The notes under the pieces were generated by a model. The model had not been told where the DNA came from, made no database searches, and was given only the letters and a program-made list of their open reading frames with translations. Below, piece by piece: positions 1 through 7,616 of a DNA stretch of 14,556 nucleotides. The position numbers and the translations under genes are program-made. This stretch comes from an uncultured Eubacterium sp. (GTDB taxonomy: Bacteria > Bacillota > Clostridia > Lachnospirales > Lachnospiraceae). The DNA is taken from assembly GCA_900551945.1 (NCBI GenBank), contig URYE01000072.1, positions 1 through 14,556 on the forward strand, in the 5' to 3' direction. How positions within the stretch are numbered: the stretch's first letter is position 1; each line of letters opens with the position of its first letter.

Positions 1-11
1 CTAGTACCACA

Positions 12-53
12 GGCTTATAGCCGCAGAGCAAACCACCAGCTGAGCTGGTGGTC
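12..53. repeat. Two adjacent hairpins, possible IS200/IS605-type element end
   Basis: A small hairpin (GGCT/AGCC, about 13-23) is followed by a strong one in which ACCACCAG (33-40) pairs with CTGGTGGT (46-53) around the loop CTGAG. Only four or five T residues follow, so it is a poor intrinsic terminator for whatever lies upstream of the window. Paired hairpins of this kind are typical of the ends of IS200/IS605-family elements in Clostridia. Because the window starts here, the rest of the element cannot be seen. A terminator of an upstream gene is the main alternative. Confidence 0.35.
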
Positions 54-113
54 ATGATTTTGTAATGAAAAAGTTTGTAAAATATGTAATAATATAAAAA
101 AGTTTAGAATAAA

Positions 114-147
114 AGAAAGGTATTACTTAACAGTATAAGGTAAGAGT
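114..147 (+). promoter_or_regulatory. Distant RBS and hairpin before the epimerase start
   Basis: AGAAAGG (114-120) is a good ribosome binding site but ends 27 bases before the ATG. Between them TTACTTA (123-129) can pair with TAAGGTAA (136-143), with one bulged G. Folding would bring the site to about 6 bases from the start. A weaker TAAGG (136-140) lies inside the right arm of the hairpin. The pairing is seen in the sequence; its use in translation is inferred. Confidence 0.35.
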
Positions 148-1047
148 ATGGAATATGTAATCGAAAACGAATTTTTAAAGGTAACAGTTAATCAAATGGG
201 GTGTGAAATTACAGATATCACATCAAAGAAAAATAACAAAAAATATCTGTGGAACGGAAATCCTGAAGCTTGGAAAAGACATTCCCCAGTCCTATTTCCA
301 TTGATAGGACGTTATAAAGATGATACTTCAATCTATGATGACAAAGCATATCATATGGGACAACATGGTTTTGCACGAGATATGGAGTTTAGTCTTGTAG
401 CCCATTCAAATGATGAAATAATAATGAAACTAACACAAACACCAGAAACACTTGAAAAATATCCATTTAATTTTGAATTAGAATGTGGATATAAGCTTCA
501 AGACAACGAAATAAAAGTGATTTGGAAAGTTCACAACACTAACGAAAAAACAATGCACTTTAGTCTAGGTGGACATCCAGCATTTATCGTTCCTAAAAGT
601 AGTGAAGAAGCTACAATAAAAAATGCCATAGGCTGTAAAGTTTTATTTAAAAAGAATGGAAACATAGTACAAGATATACAATACAATCTACTCAATGAAA
701 ATGGTCTTGTAATGCCACAACAGTATAACTTTAATTTAACAAATGGAGAAGTTGAAGTAACACAAGATTTCTTTGACAAAGATGCTTATATCATAGAAAA
801 TACACAAGCTGATGAAGTATCATTAATAGACAAGACAGATGAAAAATTTATCACAGTAAAATTTGATACACCGGTATTTGGAGTGTGGTCAGCTGCAAAT
901 AAAGGCGTACCATTTGTATGTATAGAACCCTGGTACGGCAGAGCAGACGACATCAACAGCGACAACCAGTTACAAAACAGAAAATGGGGCAACACTCTAC
1001 AAGCAGGAGAAGTCTTTGACAAAAACTACACAATCCAAGTTTATTAA
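148..1047 (+). CDS. Aldose 1-epimerase family protein (LacX-like)
   Basis: This 299-residue protein matches the aldose 1-epimerase (mutarotase) beta-sandwich family, in the branch often labelled LacX. The family interconverts alpha and beta anomers of free sugars or sugar phosphates in the cytoplasm. Visible landmarks are the GQHGFARD motif (His73), the LGGHPAF motif (His143) and FVCIEPWYGRADD (Glu260), which fit the two histidines and the catalytic glutamate of the family. It is slightly shorter than GalM enzymes and close to the usual LacX length. No galactose or lactose genes lie beside it, so the substrate cannot be inferred. The ATG at 148 has a weak TAAGG 7 bases upstream. A better AGAAAGG (114-120) lies too far away unless the intervening hairpin at 123-143 folds. 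The family call is firm; the exact sugar is unknown. Confidence 0.9.
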   Translation: MEYVIENEFLKVTVNQMGCEITDITSKKNNKKYLWNGNPEAWKRHSPVLFPLIGRYKDDTSIYDDKAYHMGQHGFARDMEFSLVAHSNDEIIMKLTQTPETLEKYPFNFELECGYKLQDNEIKVIWKVHNTNEKTMHFSLGGHPAFIVPKSSEEATIKNAIGCKVLFKKNGNIVQDIQYNLLNENGLVMPQQYNFNLTNGEVEVTQDFFDKDAYIIENTQADEVSLIDKTDEKFITVKFDTPVFGVWSAANKGVPFVCIEPWYGRADDINSDNQLQNRKWGNTLQAGEVFDKNYTIQVY

Positions 1048-1202
1048 ATAAAATTTACTCAAATATATGTTTAATACTATAAATGCGCAAATTAAAAATA
1101 TTGCACAATGTTGTCCATATCACAAAGACATATTATATAAAAATGAGTTCTAAATGCAAATAAAAAGAGAGTATTTTTGTAAATTTTTCTGTATTTACTC
1201 AT

Positions 1203-2018
1203 TTATAGTTTAATAAATATAAGAAACAAACTATTATCTTCATATTTGAGCATAAGAGTAGTGGTAGAAAGCATATTCAAAACATTTTCCGAATGAACAA
1301 GAAAACTTAAAAAATAAGTCAAACTCAAGCAAAAACTCATAAATATAAGACTGTTAAAAAATAAAAGTACAAAGTTAATAGTAGATAGTCCACGAACAAG
1401 GATAAGTGCAACAATAGAAAATAATAGCCACAACCCTAAACAAAAAATAACAGAACATCCAATAAGATATAAATTTCTTTTAAAAGAAGACATACTGCTA
1501 CATTTAATTCTAGCATCAATATTTTTATCCCTAAAAATAATAAGAACAGTGCCAAGTGTCAAAATACATACTGATACAAAAGCATAAGGTATATATTTAA
1601 AGTAAAAATACAATGACTCATCATCAGTATTGTTGTTAATAATCTCCATACTAGCAGTAGTGTTAATAGAACTGTTAGTAAGTGATATAGCTTCTTCATT
1701 AGAATATCCAGCTTTAAGGCAAGAATTGAGAACTTTTAAATAATCTGAAATACAGTTATCAAGATAATAAGCAGAGGTGCTTTGTGTATCCTTAACATTT
1801 TCAATAAGAGAAAAATCAGAACTAAACCCTTCTCGTATAAAAAGAGCATAAGATATATTTCTGTTAAAAAGTTCATCACAAATAGTTTCGTTGTCATCTT
1901 TTATATTTACTATATTTTGTGTACTGTCAAGGTAATTGTAAAGTGCATGACTCAAATCAGAGTTATCATAATCAAAGACAGCAATATTAAGGCTTGTTGC
2001 TTCAAAAATGTTGTTATA
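1203..2018 (-). pseudogene. Truncated ABC-2 type transporter permease
   Basis: The minus-strand reading frame encodes the extracytoplasmic and membrane parts of an ABC-2 type permease. It has an N-terminal stretch reading ...LNIAVFDYDNSDLSHAL, a soluble loop with FNRNISYALFIREGF, and then three or four hydrophobic segments. A TTG at 1955 is the first conventional start codon, but recognisable family sequence continues in frame upstream to about 2018. The true start and first membrane helix are therefore missing, replaced by the hairpin element there. At the 3' side the protein ends abruptly (...MLKYEDNSLFLIFIKL) where relatives continue through the last membrane helices, so roughly the C-terminal third is gone or frameshifted. 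It lies opposite to all neighbouring genes, and no ATPase partner is visible. A degraded remnant is more likely than a functional short permease. Confidence 0.7.
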
Positions 2019-2073
2019 AATAAGTGGCGAAAAACCCCATAGCTTGCTGTGGGGCTGAAAGCCACGAAAATAG

Positions 2074-2102
2074 TTGATATTGCAAGTAAAATAGTGTACA
2101 AT
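2074..2102 (+). promoter_or_regulatory. Sigma-A-type promoter inside the hairpin element
   Basis: TTGATA (2074-2079), a 17-base spacer and TACAAT (2097-2102) form a near-consensus vegetative promoter. The predicted start is about 2109, just before the stem-rich region. No strong terminator is visible before rimP, so the transcript could run into the nusA operon. Confidence 0.6.
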
Positions 2103-2108
2103 AAATTT

Positions 2109-2280
2109 AACAACTGAATATTAGGTTCTACGGAGTAGTCTTTCCGTAGGTAAAATGTTCAAAGCAGGACGTTCGTTTAGAACAGGGAGAATGACTATGC
2201 TTCCTTGTAGAAATACAGAAGACAATCGCTAATGTGGTCGTAGGACTGCTTGATTGTTAAGTTCGCTGCTCTGATAAAAA
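2109..2280 (+). ncRNA. Structured RNA candidate, possibly omega-RNA-like
   Basis: Several stems can be read directly. CTACGGA (2128-2134) pairs with TCCGTAG (2143-2149). GTTC (2171-2174) pairs with GAAC (2180-2183). CTTC plus TGTA (2200-2209) pairs with TACA plus GAAG (2214-2221), closed by a GAAA tetraloop. ACAATC (2222-2227) pairs with GATTGT (2252-2257). A promoter at 2074-2102 would start transcription near 2109. RNAs encoded at the right end of TnpB-type IS605 elements look like this: several stems, then the right-end hairpin, then a guide taken from the flank. I did not match it to a specific known family. A protein-responsive leader for rimP-nusA is the alternative. Confidence 0.45.
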
Positions 2281-2297
2281 AACAGTATATCTAAAGT

Positions 2298-2325
2298 TTG
2301 AAAATGATGTATCTTACTGTAAAAT
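2298..2325 (+). promoter_or_regulatory. Second candidate promoter upstream of rimP
   Basis: TTGAAA (2298-2303), a 16-base spacer and TAAAAT (2320-2325) lie between the stem-rich region and the right hairpin. The predicted start is near 2332, about 65 bases before rimP, so this promoter could drive the operon by itself. Confidence 0.45.
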
Positions 2326-2397
2326 ATCAACAGTTAGAACCTTCATAGCTTGCTATGAAGAATAGTCACATAATTATAAAAGAAAGGCGATGAATGA

Positions 2398-2865
2398 ATG
2401 GGCAGGAAAGAAAGCTACGAAGCAAAAACTGAGCAATTAATTCAGCCGTTAATTGATGAGAACAATTTTGAACTAGTTGATGTTGAGTATGTAAAAGAGG
2501 GTAGCGACTGGTATTTAAGAGTTTACATTGATAAAGAGGGCGGCATAACTGTTAATGACTGCGAACTTATAAGCAGAGCATTTAATGAGATATTAGACAG
2601 AGAGGACTATATTAGTGACCAATATATTTTTGAAGTAAGTTCTCCAGGACTATTAAGACCGCTTAAAAAAGAAAGAGATTATGAAAAGAGCATTGGAAGA
2701 CTTATAGATATTAAGCTTTACAAGGCAGTTGATAAGTGCAAAGAATTTACAGGTGTTCTTAAAGCATATGATAAAGATACAATAACACTTGAGATGGATA
2801 ATGGCGAAGAACTTAAGTTTGACAGAACTAATCTTGCCATGATTAGATGGGCATTTGTAGATTAA
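2398..2865 (+). CDS. rimP: Ribosome maturation factor RimP
   Basis: This is a 155-residue protein of normal length for RimP (YlxS in Bacillus), which binds the free 30S subunit and aids its maturation. The N-terminal alpha-beta domain carries YLRVYIDKEGGITVNDC (about 39-55). The diagnostic FEVSSPGLLRPLK (about 78-90) follows, then a small C-terminal barrel ending in FDRTNLAMIRWAF. The ATG at 2398 has AGAAAGG 10 bases upstream. Two other ATGs just before it (2390, 2394) are out of frame. It is the first gene of the nusA-infB operon, 45 bases ahead of nusA. What is unusual is its leader, which is a transposon-like hairpin block rather than plain sequence. Confidence 0.95.
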   Translation: MGRKESYEAKTEQLIQPLIDENNFELVDVEYVKEGSDWYLRVYIDKEGGITVNDCELISRAFNEILDREDYISDQYIFEVSSPGLLRPLKKERDYEKSIGRLIDIKLYKAVDKCKEFTGVLKAYDKDTITLEMDNGEELKFDRTNLAMIRWAFVD

Positions 2866-2910
2866 TATTAAGTGTAATAAAAACATTAGTAGAATGAAAG
2901 GATTTTATTT

Positions 2911-4116
2911 ATGAATAAGGAATTAATAACAGCATTAAATTTACTTGAAAAGGAAAATGGTATCAGTAAGGAAGTAATGTTTGATGCAATTGAAAAGTCA
3001 CTTATGGATGAATATAAAACACAATTTAATACAGTTGAGAATGGTAGAGTTGTTCTTGACAGAGTAACAGGTGATTTTCATATTTATTCAGACAGAAAGG
3101 TTGTTGAAAAGGTTATTATACCTGAGAATGTTCAGGATAATAATAAAAGAAACACTGAAAAGTATATTTCAGCTACTGAAATATCACTTGCAGACGCAAG
3201 AAAGATTAAGCCAAGTTGTCAGATTGGTGATATTGTAACAGTAGAAGTTAAGTCAGAAGAATTCTCAAGAAGAGCTGCTAAGAATGCTAAGGGTACAATT
3301 GTTCAGAAGATAAGAGAAGAAGAAAAGGCTGCTATTTATAATGAATATCATTCTAAGGAAAAAGAAATCATCACTGGTGTTGTTCAAAGAATTGATGAAA
3401 AGGGCAATATTTTAGTTGATATCGGAAGAACACAGACAACTCTTAAAGTTAGTGACCAAGTTCCATCAGAACACTTTGAAAGAGGCGATAGAATTAAGCT
3501 TTACGTTGTAAGTGTTTCTAATAAGGAAAAACCGGGAACACTTGTAAAAGTATCAAGAGTATCACCAATGCTTGTTGAAAGACTTTTTGAAGAAGAAGTA
3601 ACAGAAATCAAAGATGGCATTGTTGAAATTATGGGTATTGCAAGAGAAGCAGGTTCTAGAACTAAGATGGCAGTAAGAGCTAAAGTTCCTAATGTAGACC
3701 CAGTTGGTGCTTGTGTAGGTATTAACGGTGCAAGAGTTAAGGCTATTGTTAATGAACTCGGAAATGAACAGATTGATATTATTGAATGGGATGAAAATCC
3801 AGCACAGCTTATTGTAAACGCATTAAGTCCAGCAAAGGTTATATCAGCAATGGCTAATGATGAAGAAAAGAAGGCAGAGATAGTTGTTTCAGAACAACAG
3901 CTTTCACTTGCTATTGGTAAGTCAGGACAGAATGTAAGACTTGCAGCAAAACTTACAGGTTTTGGTATTGACATCAAGAGTGAAGCAGATGCTAATGCAC
4001 AAGATGCTGAAGAAAATGATGATGAAGAATTATCATTTACAGAAGCTGATAATATTGATAGTGTTGAAGATGAAGCAATTGAAGTATCTGAAGATACAGA
4101 CGTTGTTGAAGAATAA
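2911..4116 (+). CDS. nusA: Transcription termination/antitermination factor NusA
   Basis: NusA binds RNA polymerase and nascent RNA and modulates pausing, intrinsic termination and rRNA antitermination. The 401-residue protein has the polymerase-binding N-terminal domain (about 1-130), an S1 domain (about 150-215, beginning IITGVVQRIDEKGNILVDIG), and two KH domains. KH1 carries GINGAR (270-275) and KH2 carries AIGKSGQNVRLAAKLTG (334-350). The last 40 or so residues form a very acidic, probably disordered tail instead of the extra C-terminal domains of enteric NusA. This is longer than the Bacillus protein but fits clostridial forms. The start is supported by AAAGGA 8 bases upstream of the ATG. 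ylxR follows closely. Confidence 0.97.
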   Translation: MNKELITALNLLEKENGISKEVMFDAIEKSLMDEYKTQFNTVENGRVVLDRVTGDFHIYSDRKVVEKVIIPENVQDNNKRNTEKYISATEISLADARKIKPSCQIGDIVTVEVKSEEFSRRAAKNAKGTIVQKIREEEKAAIYNEYHSKEKEIITGVVQRIDEKGNILVDIGRTQTTLKVSDQVPSEHFERGDRIKLYVVSVSNKEKPGTLVKVSRVSPMLVERLFEEEVTEIKDGIVEIMGIAREAGSRTKMAVRAKVPNVDPVGACVGINGARVKAIVNELGNEQIDIIEWDENPAQLIVNALSPAKVISAMANDEEKKAEIVVSEQQLSLAIGKSGQNVRLAAKLTGFGIDIKSEADANAQDAEENDDEELSFTEADNIDSVEDEAIEVSEDTDVVEE

Positions 4117-4135
4117 TTAATGGGAGTTGATATAT

Positions 4136-4414
4136 TTGGGCGTTACTAAAAAAGTTCCTCAAAGACAATGTATAGGTTGTCACGAGATGAAAAATAAAAA
4201 AGACCTTATAAGAATATTAAAGACAGAAAATGAAGGTATTATAATAGATAATACTGGAAAAAAGAATGGTAGAGGCGCTTATATATGCCCTAACATGGCT
4301 TGTCTTGACAAGGCGATTAGTACAAAAGCACTTGACAGGTCTTTTAAAATGGCTGTAGATAAAGACGTATACGAACATTTAAAAAAGGAGTTGGTAGATA
4401 TTGAAACAAGATAG
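4136..4414 (+). CDS. ylxR: YlxR/RnpM family RNA-binding protein
   Basis: This small basic protein of the YlxR (DUF448) family is encoded between nusA and ylxQ in most Firmicutes. Work in Bacillus has connected the protein to RNase P, hence the name RnpM. It shows the family signatures VPQRQCIGC near the N-terminus and GRGAYICPNMACLDKA in the middle. I place the start at the TTG of 4136, giving 92 residues, because GGGAG (4122-4126) sits 9 bases upstream of it. The in-frame TTG at 4127 touches that site and is unlikely, and the ATG at 4120 is out of frame and soon stopped. The 3' end overlaps ylxQ by 14 bases, which suggests translational coupling. Confidence 0.92.
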   Translation: MGVTKKVPQRQCIGCHEMKNKKDLIRILKTENEGIIIDNTGKKNGRGAYICPNMACLDKAISTKALDRSFKMAVDKDVYEHLKKELVDIETR

Positions 4415-4715
4415 AGTACTATCAATGATAGGGCTTGCACAGAAGGCTGGAAAAGTGGCAAGTGGTGAATTTGCTACTGAAAAGGCTGTTAAGACTAAAA
4501 AAGCGTCAGTTGTAGTTGTTGCTTCTGATGCGTCAGATAATACTAAGAAGATGTTTTCTGATATGTGTAAGTACTATAACGTACCAATATATTTTTACAG
4601 TGACAAGGAACAGCTTGGCCATGCGATTGGAAAACAATTTAGAGCATCGCTTGCAGTGTTAGATTCAGGTTTTAAAAATGCAATAGAAAAGCATATCAAA
4701 AATGGATTGGAATAA
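4401..4715 (+). CDS. ylxQ: YlxQ, L7Ae/L30e-family RNA-binding protein
   Basis: This 104-residue protein belongs to the L7Ae/L30e/S12e/Gadd45 fold, whose members bind kink-turn RNA. YlxQ is the clostridial and bacillar version encoded next to infB. The family pattern is clear in GLAQKAGKVASGE (11-23) and VVVASDASDNTKK (38-50), with a central alternating beta-alpha layout. It starts at a TTG inside the end of ylxR, served by AAAAGGAG 10 bases upstream. A UUG start and the overlap point to expression coupled to ylxR. Its RNA target is not known from the sequence. A 48-base gap separates it from infB. Confidence 0.92.
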   Translation: MKQDRVLSMIGLAQKAGKVASGEFATEKAVKTKKASVVVVASDASDNTKKMFSDMCKYYNVPIYFYSDKEQLGHAIGKQFRASLAVLDSGFKNAIEKHIKNGLE

Positions 4716-4763
4716 CAATATAACTAAAGGTATTTAGTTTTGTTTATTCGGAAGAGAGGTTAA

Positions 4764-7565
4764 ATGGCAAATATGAGAGTTCATGAATTGGCAAAAGAAT
4801 TAAACATTTCATCAAAAGAGATTATAGAAACTTTGAATAATGACACAAAGACATACAAATCAGTCAGCGGTCTTGGCGAAGCAGAAATATCTATAATAAA
4901 AAATAAATATGGAAAAGGCGGAAGCGTGAAAACAGATAATAAAACAATCGAAAATAATAATGAAGTAAAAGATACAGAAGCAAAGACTCATATATCACAA
5001 GTATTTTATCCACAAAATAGCAAGAATAATGGCAATGATAAGAGTCAAAATAAGAATGATGGACGTAATCAGGATAACAGAAATAATCGTAATTCTGATA
5101 ACAAGAATGGAAACGGTAATGTAAGAGGTGACCGTAATTCCGACAATAGAAATGGTCAAGGTGGTTATAGAAATAATCGTAATTCTGACAACAGAAATGG
5201 TCAGGGTGGCTACAGAAATGACCGCAACTCAGACAACAGAAACGGTCAAGGCGGATATAGAAACGACCGCAATTCAGACAACAGAAACGGTCAAGGCGGA
5301 TATAGAAACGACCGCAACTCAGACAACAGAAATGGTCAAGGTGGTTACAGAAATGACCGCAACTCAGATAACAGAAATGGTCAGGGTGGCTACAGAAACG
5401 ACCGCAACTCAGACAATAGAAATGGTCAAGGCGGATATAGAAACGACCGCAACTCAGACAACAGAAATGGTCAAGGCGGATATAGAAATGACCGTAACTC
5501 AGATAATAGAAATGGTCAAGGTGGCTTTAGAGGTGACCGTAATTCAGATAATAGAAATGGTCAAGGCGGCTTTAGAGGCGACCGTAACTCAGATAACAGA
5601 AACGGTCAACAAAGACGTAATGACAGACGTGATTCTGCGCCAAAGGATGATTTTATCTTTGAAACAAAGCCAGATTCAAGAAAGGTTGACAACAGAAAAG
5701 ATAATAAGAAGAATGACAGACGAAAAGACAATGAGTCAAAAGAAAATCTTAAGTTTGTAAATAGTCAGCTTGCTAAGAAGTCTGTTAAGAAGGAAGAAAA
5801 GGAAGAAGAAACAATTAAGCAACTGGTTCTTCCAGATACACTTACAATTAAGGAACTTGCTGATAAGATGAAGGTTCAGCCATCAGCACTTGTTAAGAAG
5901 CTTTTCTTACAAGGTAAGGTTGTTACAATTAATCAGGAAATTGATTATGATGCAGCAGAAGAAATAGCACTTGAATATAATTGTATTTGTGAACATGAAG
6001 AAAAGGTTGATGTTATTGCAGAACTTCTTAAGGAAGATGAAGATGCACAGGAAACATTAGTTCCAAGACCACCAGTAGTATGTGTAATGGGACACGTTGA
6101 CCACGGTAAGACATCACTTCTTGATGCTATCAGAGAAACTCATGTTACTGCAAAGGAATCTGGTGGTATTACACAAAAGATTGGTGCATATACTGTAGAT
6201 ATTGATGACCATTCAATTACATTCCTTGATACACCAGGACATGAAGCATTTACAGCGATGAGAATGAGAGGTGCTCAAGCTACTGATATTGCAATTCTTG
6301 TAGTTGCTGCTGATGATGGTGTTATGCCACAGACTATTGAAGCTATTAACCATGCAAAGGCTGCTGGTGTAGATATAATTGTGGCAGTTAATAAGATTGA
6401 TAAGCCAAGTGCTAATATTGAAAAGGTTAAGCAGGAGCTTACAGAGTACGAACTTATTCCAGAAGATTGGGGTGGTTCAACAATATTTGTACCTGTATCA
6501 GCTCATACTAAAGAGGGTATTGATGACCTTTTAGAGATGATTTTATTAACAGCAGAAGTACATGAACTTAAGGCTAACCCTAACAGAAAAGCAAGAGGTA
6601 TCGTAATCGAAGCCGAGCTTGATAAGGGACGTGGTCCAGTTGCTACAATTCTTGTACAAAAAGGTACTCTTAAGGTTGGTGATAATGTTGCTGCTGGTGC
6701 GTGTCATGGTAAGATAAGAGCTATGATAGATGATAAGGGACGCAGAGTTAAGAGTGCAGGCCCATCAACTCCAGTAGAGATTTTAGGTCTTAATGATGTA
6801 CCTAACGCAGGTGAGATTATTATGTCCTTTGACTCAGATAAGGAAGCTAGAAGCTTTTCTGAAACATTTATTAGTGAAGGAAGAAAGAAGCTTCTTGATG
6901 ACTCTAAGCACAAGGTTTCACTTGATGCTTTATTTGAGCAAATTCAAGCTGGTAATATGAAAGAATTAGGTATTATTATCAAGGCTGATGTACAGGGTTC
7001 AGTAGAAGCTGTTAAGCAAAGTCTTTTAAAGCTTTCTAATGAAGAAGTTGTTGTTAAGATTGTACATGGTGGTGTTGGTAATATTAACGAGTCCGATGTA
7101 GTATTAGCTTCAGCATCTAATGCTATTATTATTGGATTTAATGTTAAGCCAGATAATCAGGCAAGAATAGTTGCTGAAAGAGAAAAAGTTGATTTAAGAT
7201 TATATAACGTAATCTACAATGCTATAGCTGACGTTGAGTCTGCCCTTAAGGGTATGCTTGAGCCAATTTATGAAGAACAGGTAATTGGTCATGCAGAAAT
7301 TCTTCAGATATTTAAGGCTTCTGGTGTTGGTAATATTGCGGGAGCAATTGTAAAAGACGGTAAGATTACAAAGAATGCTTCTGTAAGAATTACAAGAGAG
7401 GGAGAAAAGATATTTGAAGGCCCTATTGCAACTCTTAAGAGATTTAAAGATGAAGTTAAGGAAGTTAAGGGTGGCTTTGAATGTGGTCTTGTATTTGAAA
7501 AGTTTGGCGACATTCAGGAAGGCGATATTGTAGAAGCATACGAAATGGTTGAAGTTCCAAGATAA
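4764..7565 (+). CDS. infB: Translation initiation factor IF-2
   Basis: IF-2 is the GTPase that places fMet-tRNA on the 30S subunit and promotes subunit joining. The 933-residue protein has a first IF2N helical domain (about 1-50), a long disordered linker, a second IF2N domain (about 350-405), and the conserved core. The G domain shows GHVDHGKT (443-450), DTPGH (489-493) and NKID (543-546), followed by the beta-barrel and C-terminal tRNA-binding domains. The core is complete and without defects. The protein is much longer than Bacillus IF-2 (716 residues) because of a tandem array of 15-residue units rich in Asn, Arg, Asp and Gly (about 108-282). The ATG at 4764 has AGAGAGG just upstream. Confidence 0.97.
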   Translation: MANMRVHELAKELNISSKEIIETLNNDTKTYKSVSGLGEAEISIIKNKYGKGGSVKTDNKTIENNNEVKDTEAKTHISQVFYPQNSKNNGNDKSQNKNDGRNQDNRNNRNSDNKNGNGNVRGDRNSDNRNGQGGYRNNRNSDNRNGQGGYRNDRNSDNRNGQGGYRNDRNSDNRNGQGGYRNDRNSDNRNGQGGYRNDRNSDNRNGQGGYRNDRNSDNRNGQGGYRNDRNSDNRNGQGGYRNDRNSDNRNGQGGFRGDRNSDNRNGQGGFRGDRNSDNRNGQQRRNDRRDSAPKDDFIFETKPDSRKVDNRKDNKKNDRRKDNESKENLKFVNSQLAKKSVKKEEKEEETIKQLVLPDTLTIKELADKMKVQPSALVKKLFLQGKVVTINQEIDYDAAEEIALEYNCICEHEEKVDVIAELLKEDEDAQETLVPRPPVVCVMGHVDHGKTSLLDAIRETHVTAKESGGITQKIGAYTVDIDDHSITFLDTPGHEAFTAMRMRGAQATDIAILVVAADDGVMPQTIEAINHAKAAGVDIIVAVNKIDKPSANIEKVKQELTEYELIPEDWGGSTIFVPVSAHTKEGIDDLLEMILLTAEVHELKANPNRKARGIVIEAELDKGRGPVATILVQKGTLKVGDNVAAGACHGKIRAMIDDKGRRVKSAGPSTPVEILGLNDVPNAGEIIMSFDSDKEARSFSETFISEGRKKLLDDSKHKVSLDALFEQIQAGNMKELGIIIKADVQGSVEAVKQSLLKLSNEEVVVKIVHGGVGNINESDVVLASASNAIIIGFNVKPDNQARIVAEREKVDLRLYNVIYNAIADVESALKGMLEPIYEEQVIGHAEILQIFKASGVGNIAGAIVKDGKITKNASVRITREGEKIFEGPIATLKRFKDEVKEVKGGFECGLVFEKFGDIQEGDIVEAYEMVEVPR
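5085..5609 (+). repeat. 45-bp in-frame tandem repeat array in infB
   Basis: Ten complete 45-bp units run from 5130 to 5579, each encoding a form of [16 protein letters not shown] degenerate unit precedes them (5085-5129, [15 protein letters not shown]), and a partial one follows (5580-5609). The first eight of the ten units carry GGY and the last two GGF. Silent changes show a higher-order period of four units (180 bp). The unit at 5199 and the one at 5379 share the rare spelling TCAGGGTGGCTAC, and each is followed by two copies of CAAGGCGGATAT. This implies a recent block duplication inside the array. Assembly collapse or expansion is possible at such a repeat. Confidence 0.95.
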
Positions 7566-7572
7566 ATTATAA

Positions 7573-7610
7573 GGGACTGCCGTAATAAAAGATTTTTATA
7601 CAATTTATAA
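7573..7610 (+). repeat. Diverged copy of the left arm of the following palindrome
   Basis: GGGACTGCCGTAATAAAAG (7573-7591) and the A/T-rich bases after it resemble GGGCTGTCGCAATAAG at the start of the next palindrome, about 46 bases downstream. It looks like a partial, decayed copy of the same repeat family directly after the infB stop. Confidence 0.4.
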
Positions 7611-7616
7611 TATATT

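Larger units (their letters stand above)
2018..2370 (+). mobile_element. IS605-type non-autonomous element or remnant
   Basis: The block is bounded by two hairpins. At the left, GTGGC/GCCAC (2024-2028 with 2061-2065) encloses CCCCATAGC-TT-GCTGTGGGG (2035-2054). At the right is CTTCATAGC-TT-GCTATGAAG (2341-2360). Both share the core ATAGCTTGCT. Subterminal imperfect hairpins at each end are the hallmark of IS200/IS605 elements, which insert beside short targets such as TTAT; TTAT occurs at 2014-2017. No TnpA or TnpB reading frame of useful length is present, and the interior is rich in stems. Its left edge coincides with the break in the ABC permease gene. The boundaries are approximate because there are no target duplications in this family. 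The alternative is a native structured leader of the downstream operon. Confidence 0.5.

Noticed and set aside
1048..1202. Gap between the epimerase gene and the ABC remnant
   Set aside because: AT-rich with no convincing hairpin, promoter or reading frame; possibly decayed 3' sequence of the permease gene, but nothing could be aligned by eye.
1782..2042. Plus-strand reading frame of 86 codons opposite the ABC remnant
   Set aside because: It has no ribosome binding site and no family resemblance, and the opposite strand carries clear permease sequence.
2151..2229. Short frame MFKAGRSFRTG... ending at a TAA near 2229 as a tnpB C-terminal relic
   Set aside because: It might be the tail of a lost tnpB, but it is too short and lacks any zinc-finger or RuvC motif, so it was not called as a gene.
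3501..3977. Minus-strand reading frame of 158 codons inside nusA
   Set aside because: It is an antisense shadow of the KH-domain region; composition mirrors the sense codons.
4127..4135. Upstream TTG start for ylxR
   Set aside because: It directly abuts the GGGAG ribosome binding site, which instead has correct spacing to the TTG at 4136.
5085..5609. Regularly spaced repeats that could suggest a CRISPR array
   Set aside because: Units are directly contiguous without unique spacers, keep the infB frame and encode a coherent peptide repeat.
5128..5760. Reading frame of 210 codons overlapping the infB repeat in another frame
   Set aside because: It is a by-product of the 45-bp repeat, which keeps any stop-free frame open; the composition is low-complexity Thr/Glu/Ile and it has no start context.
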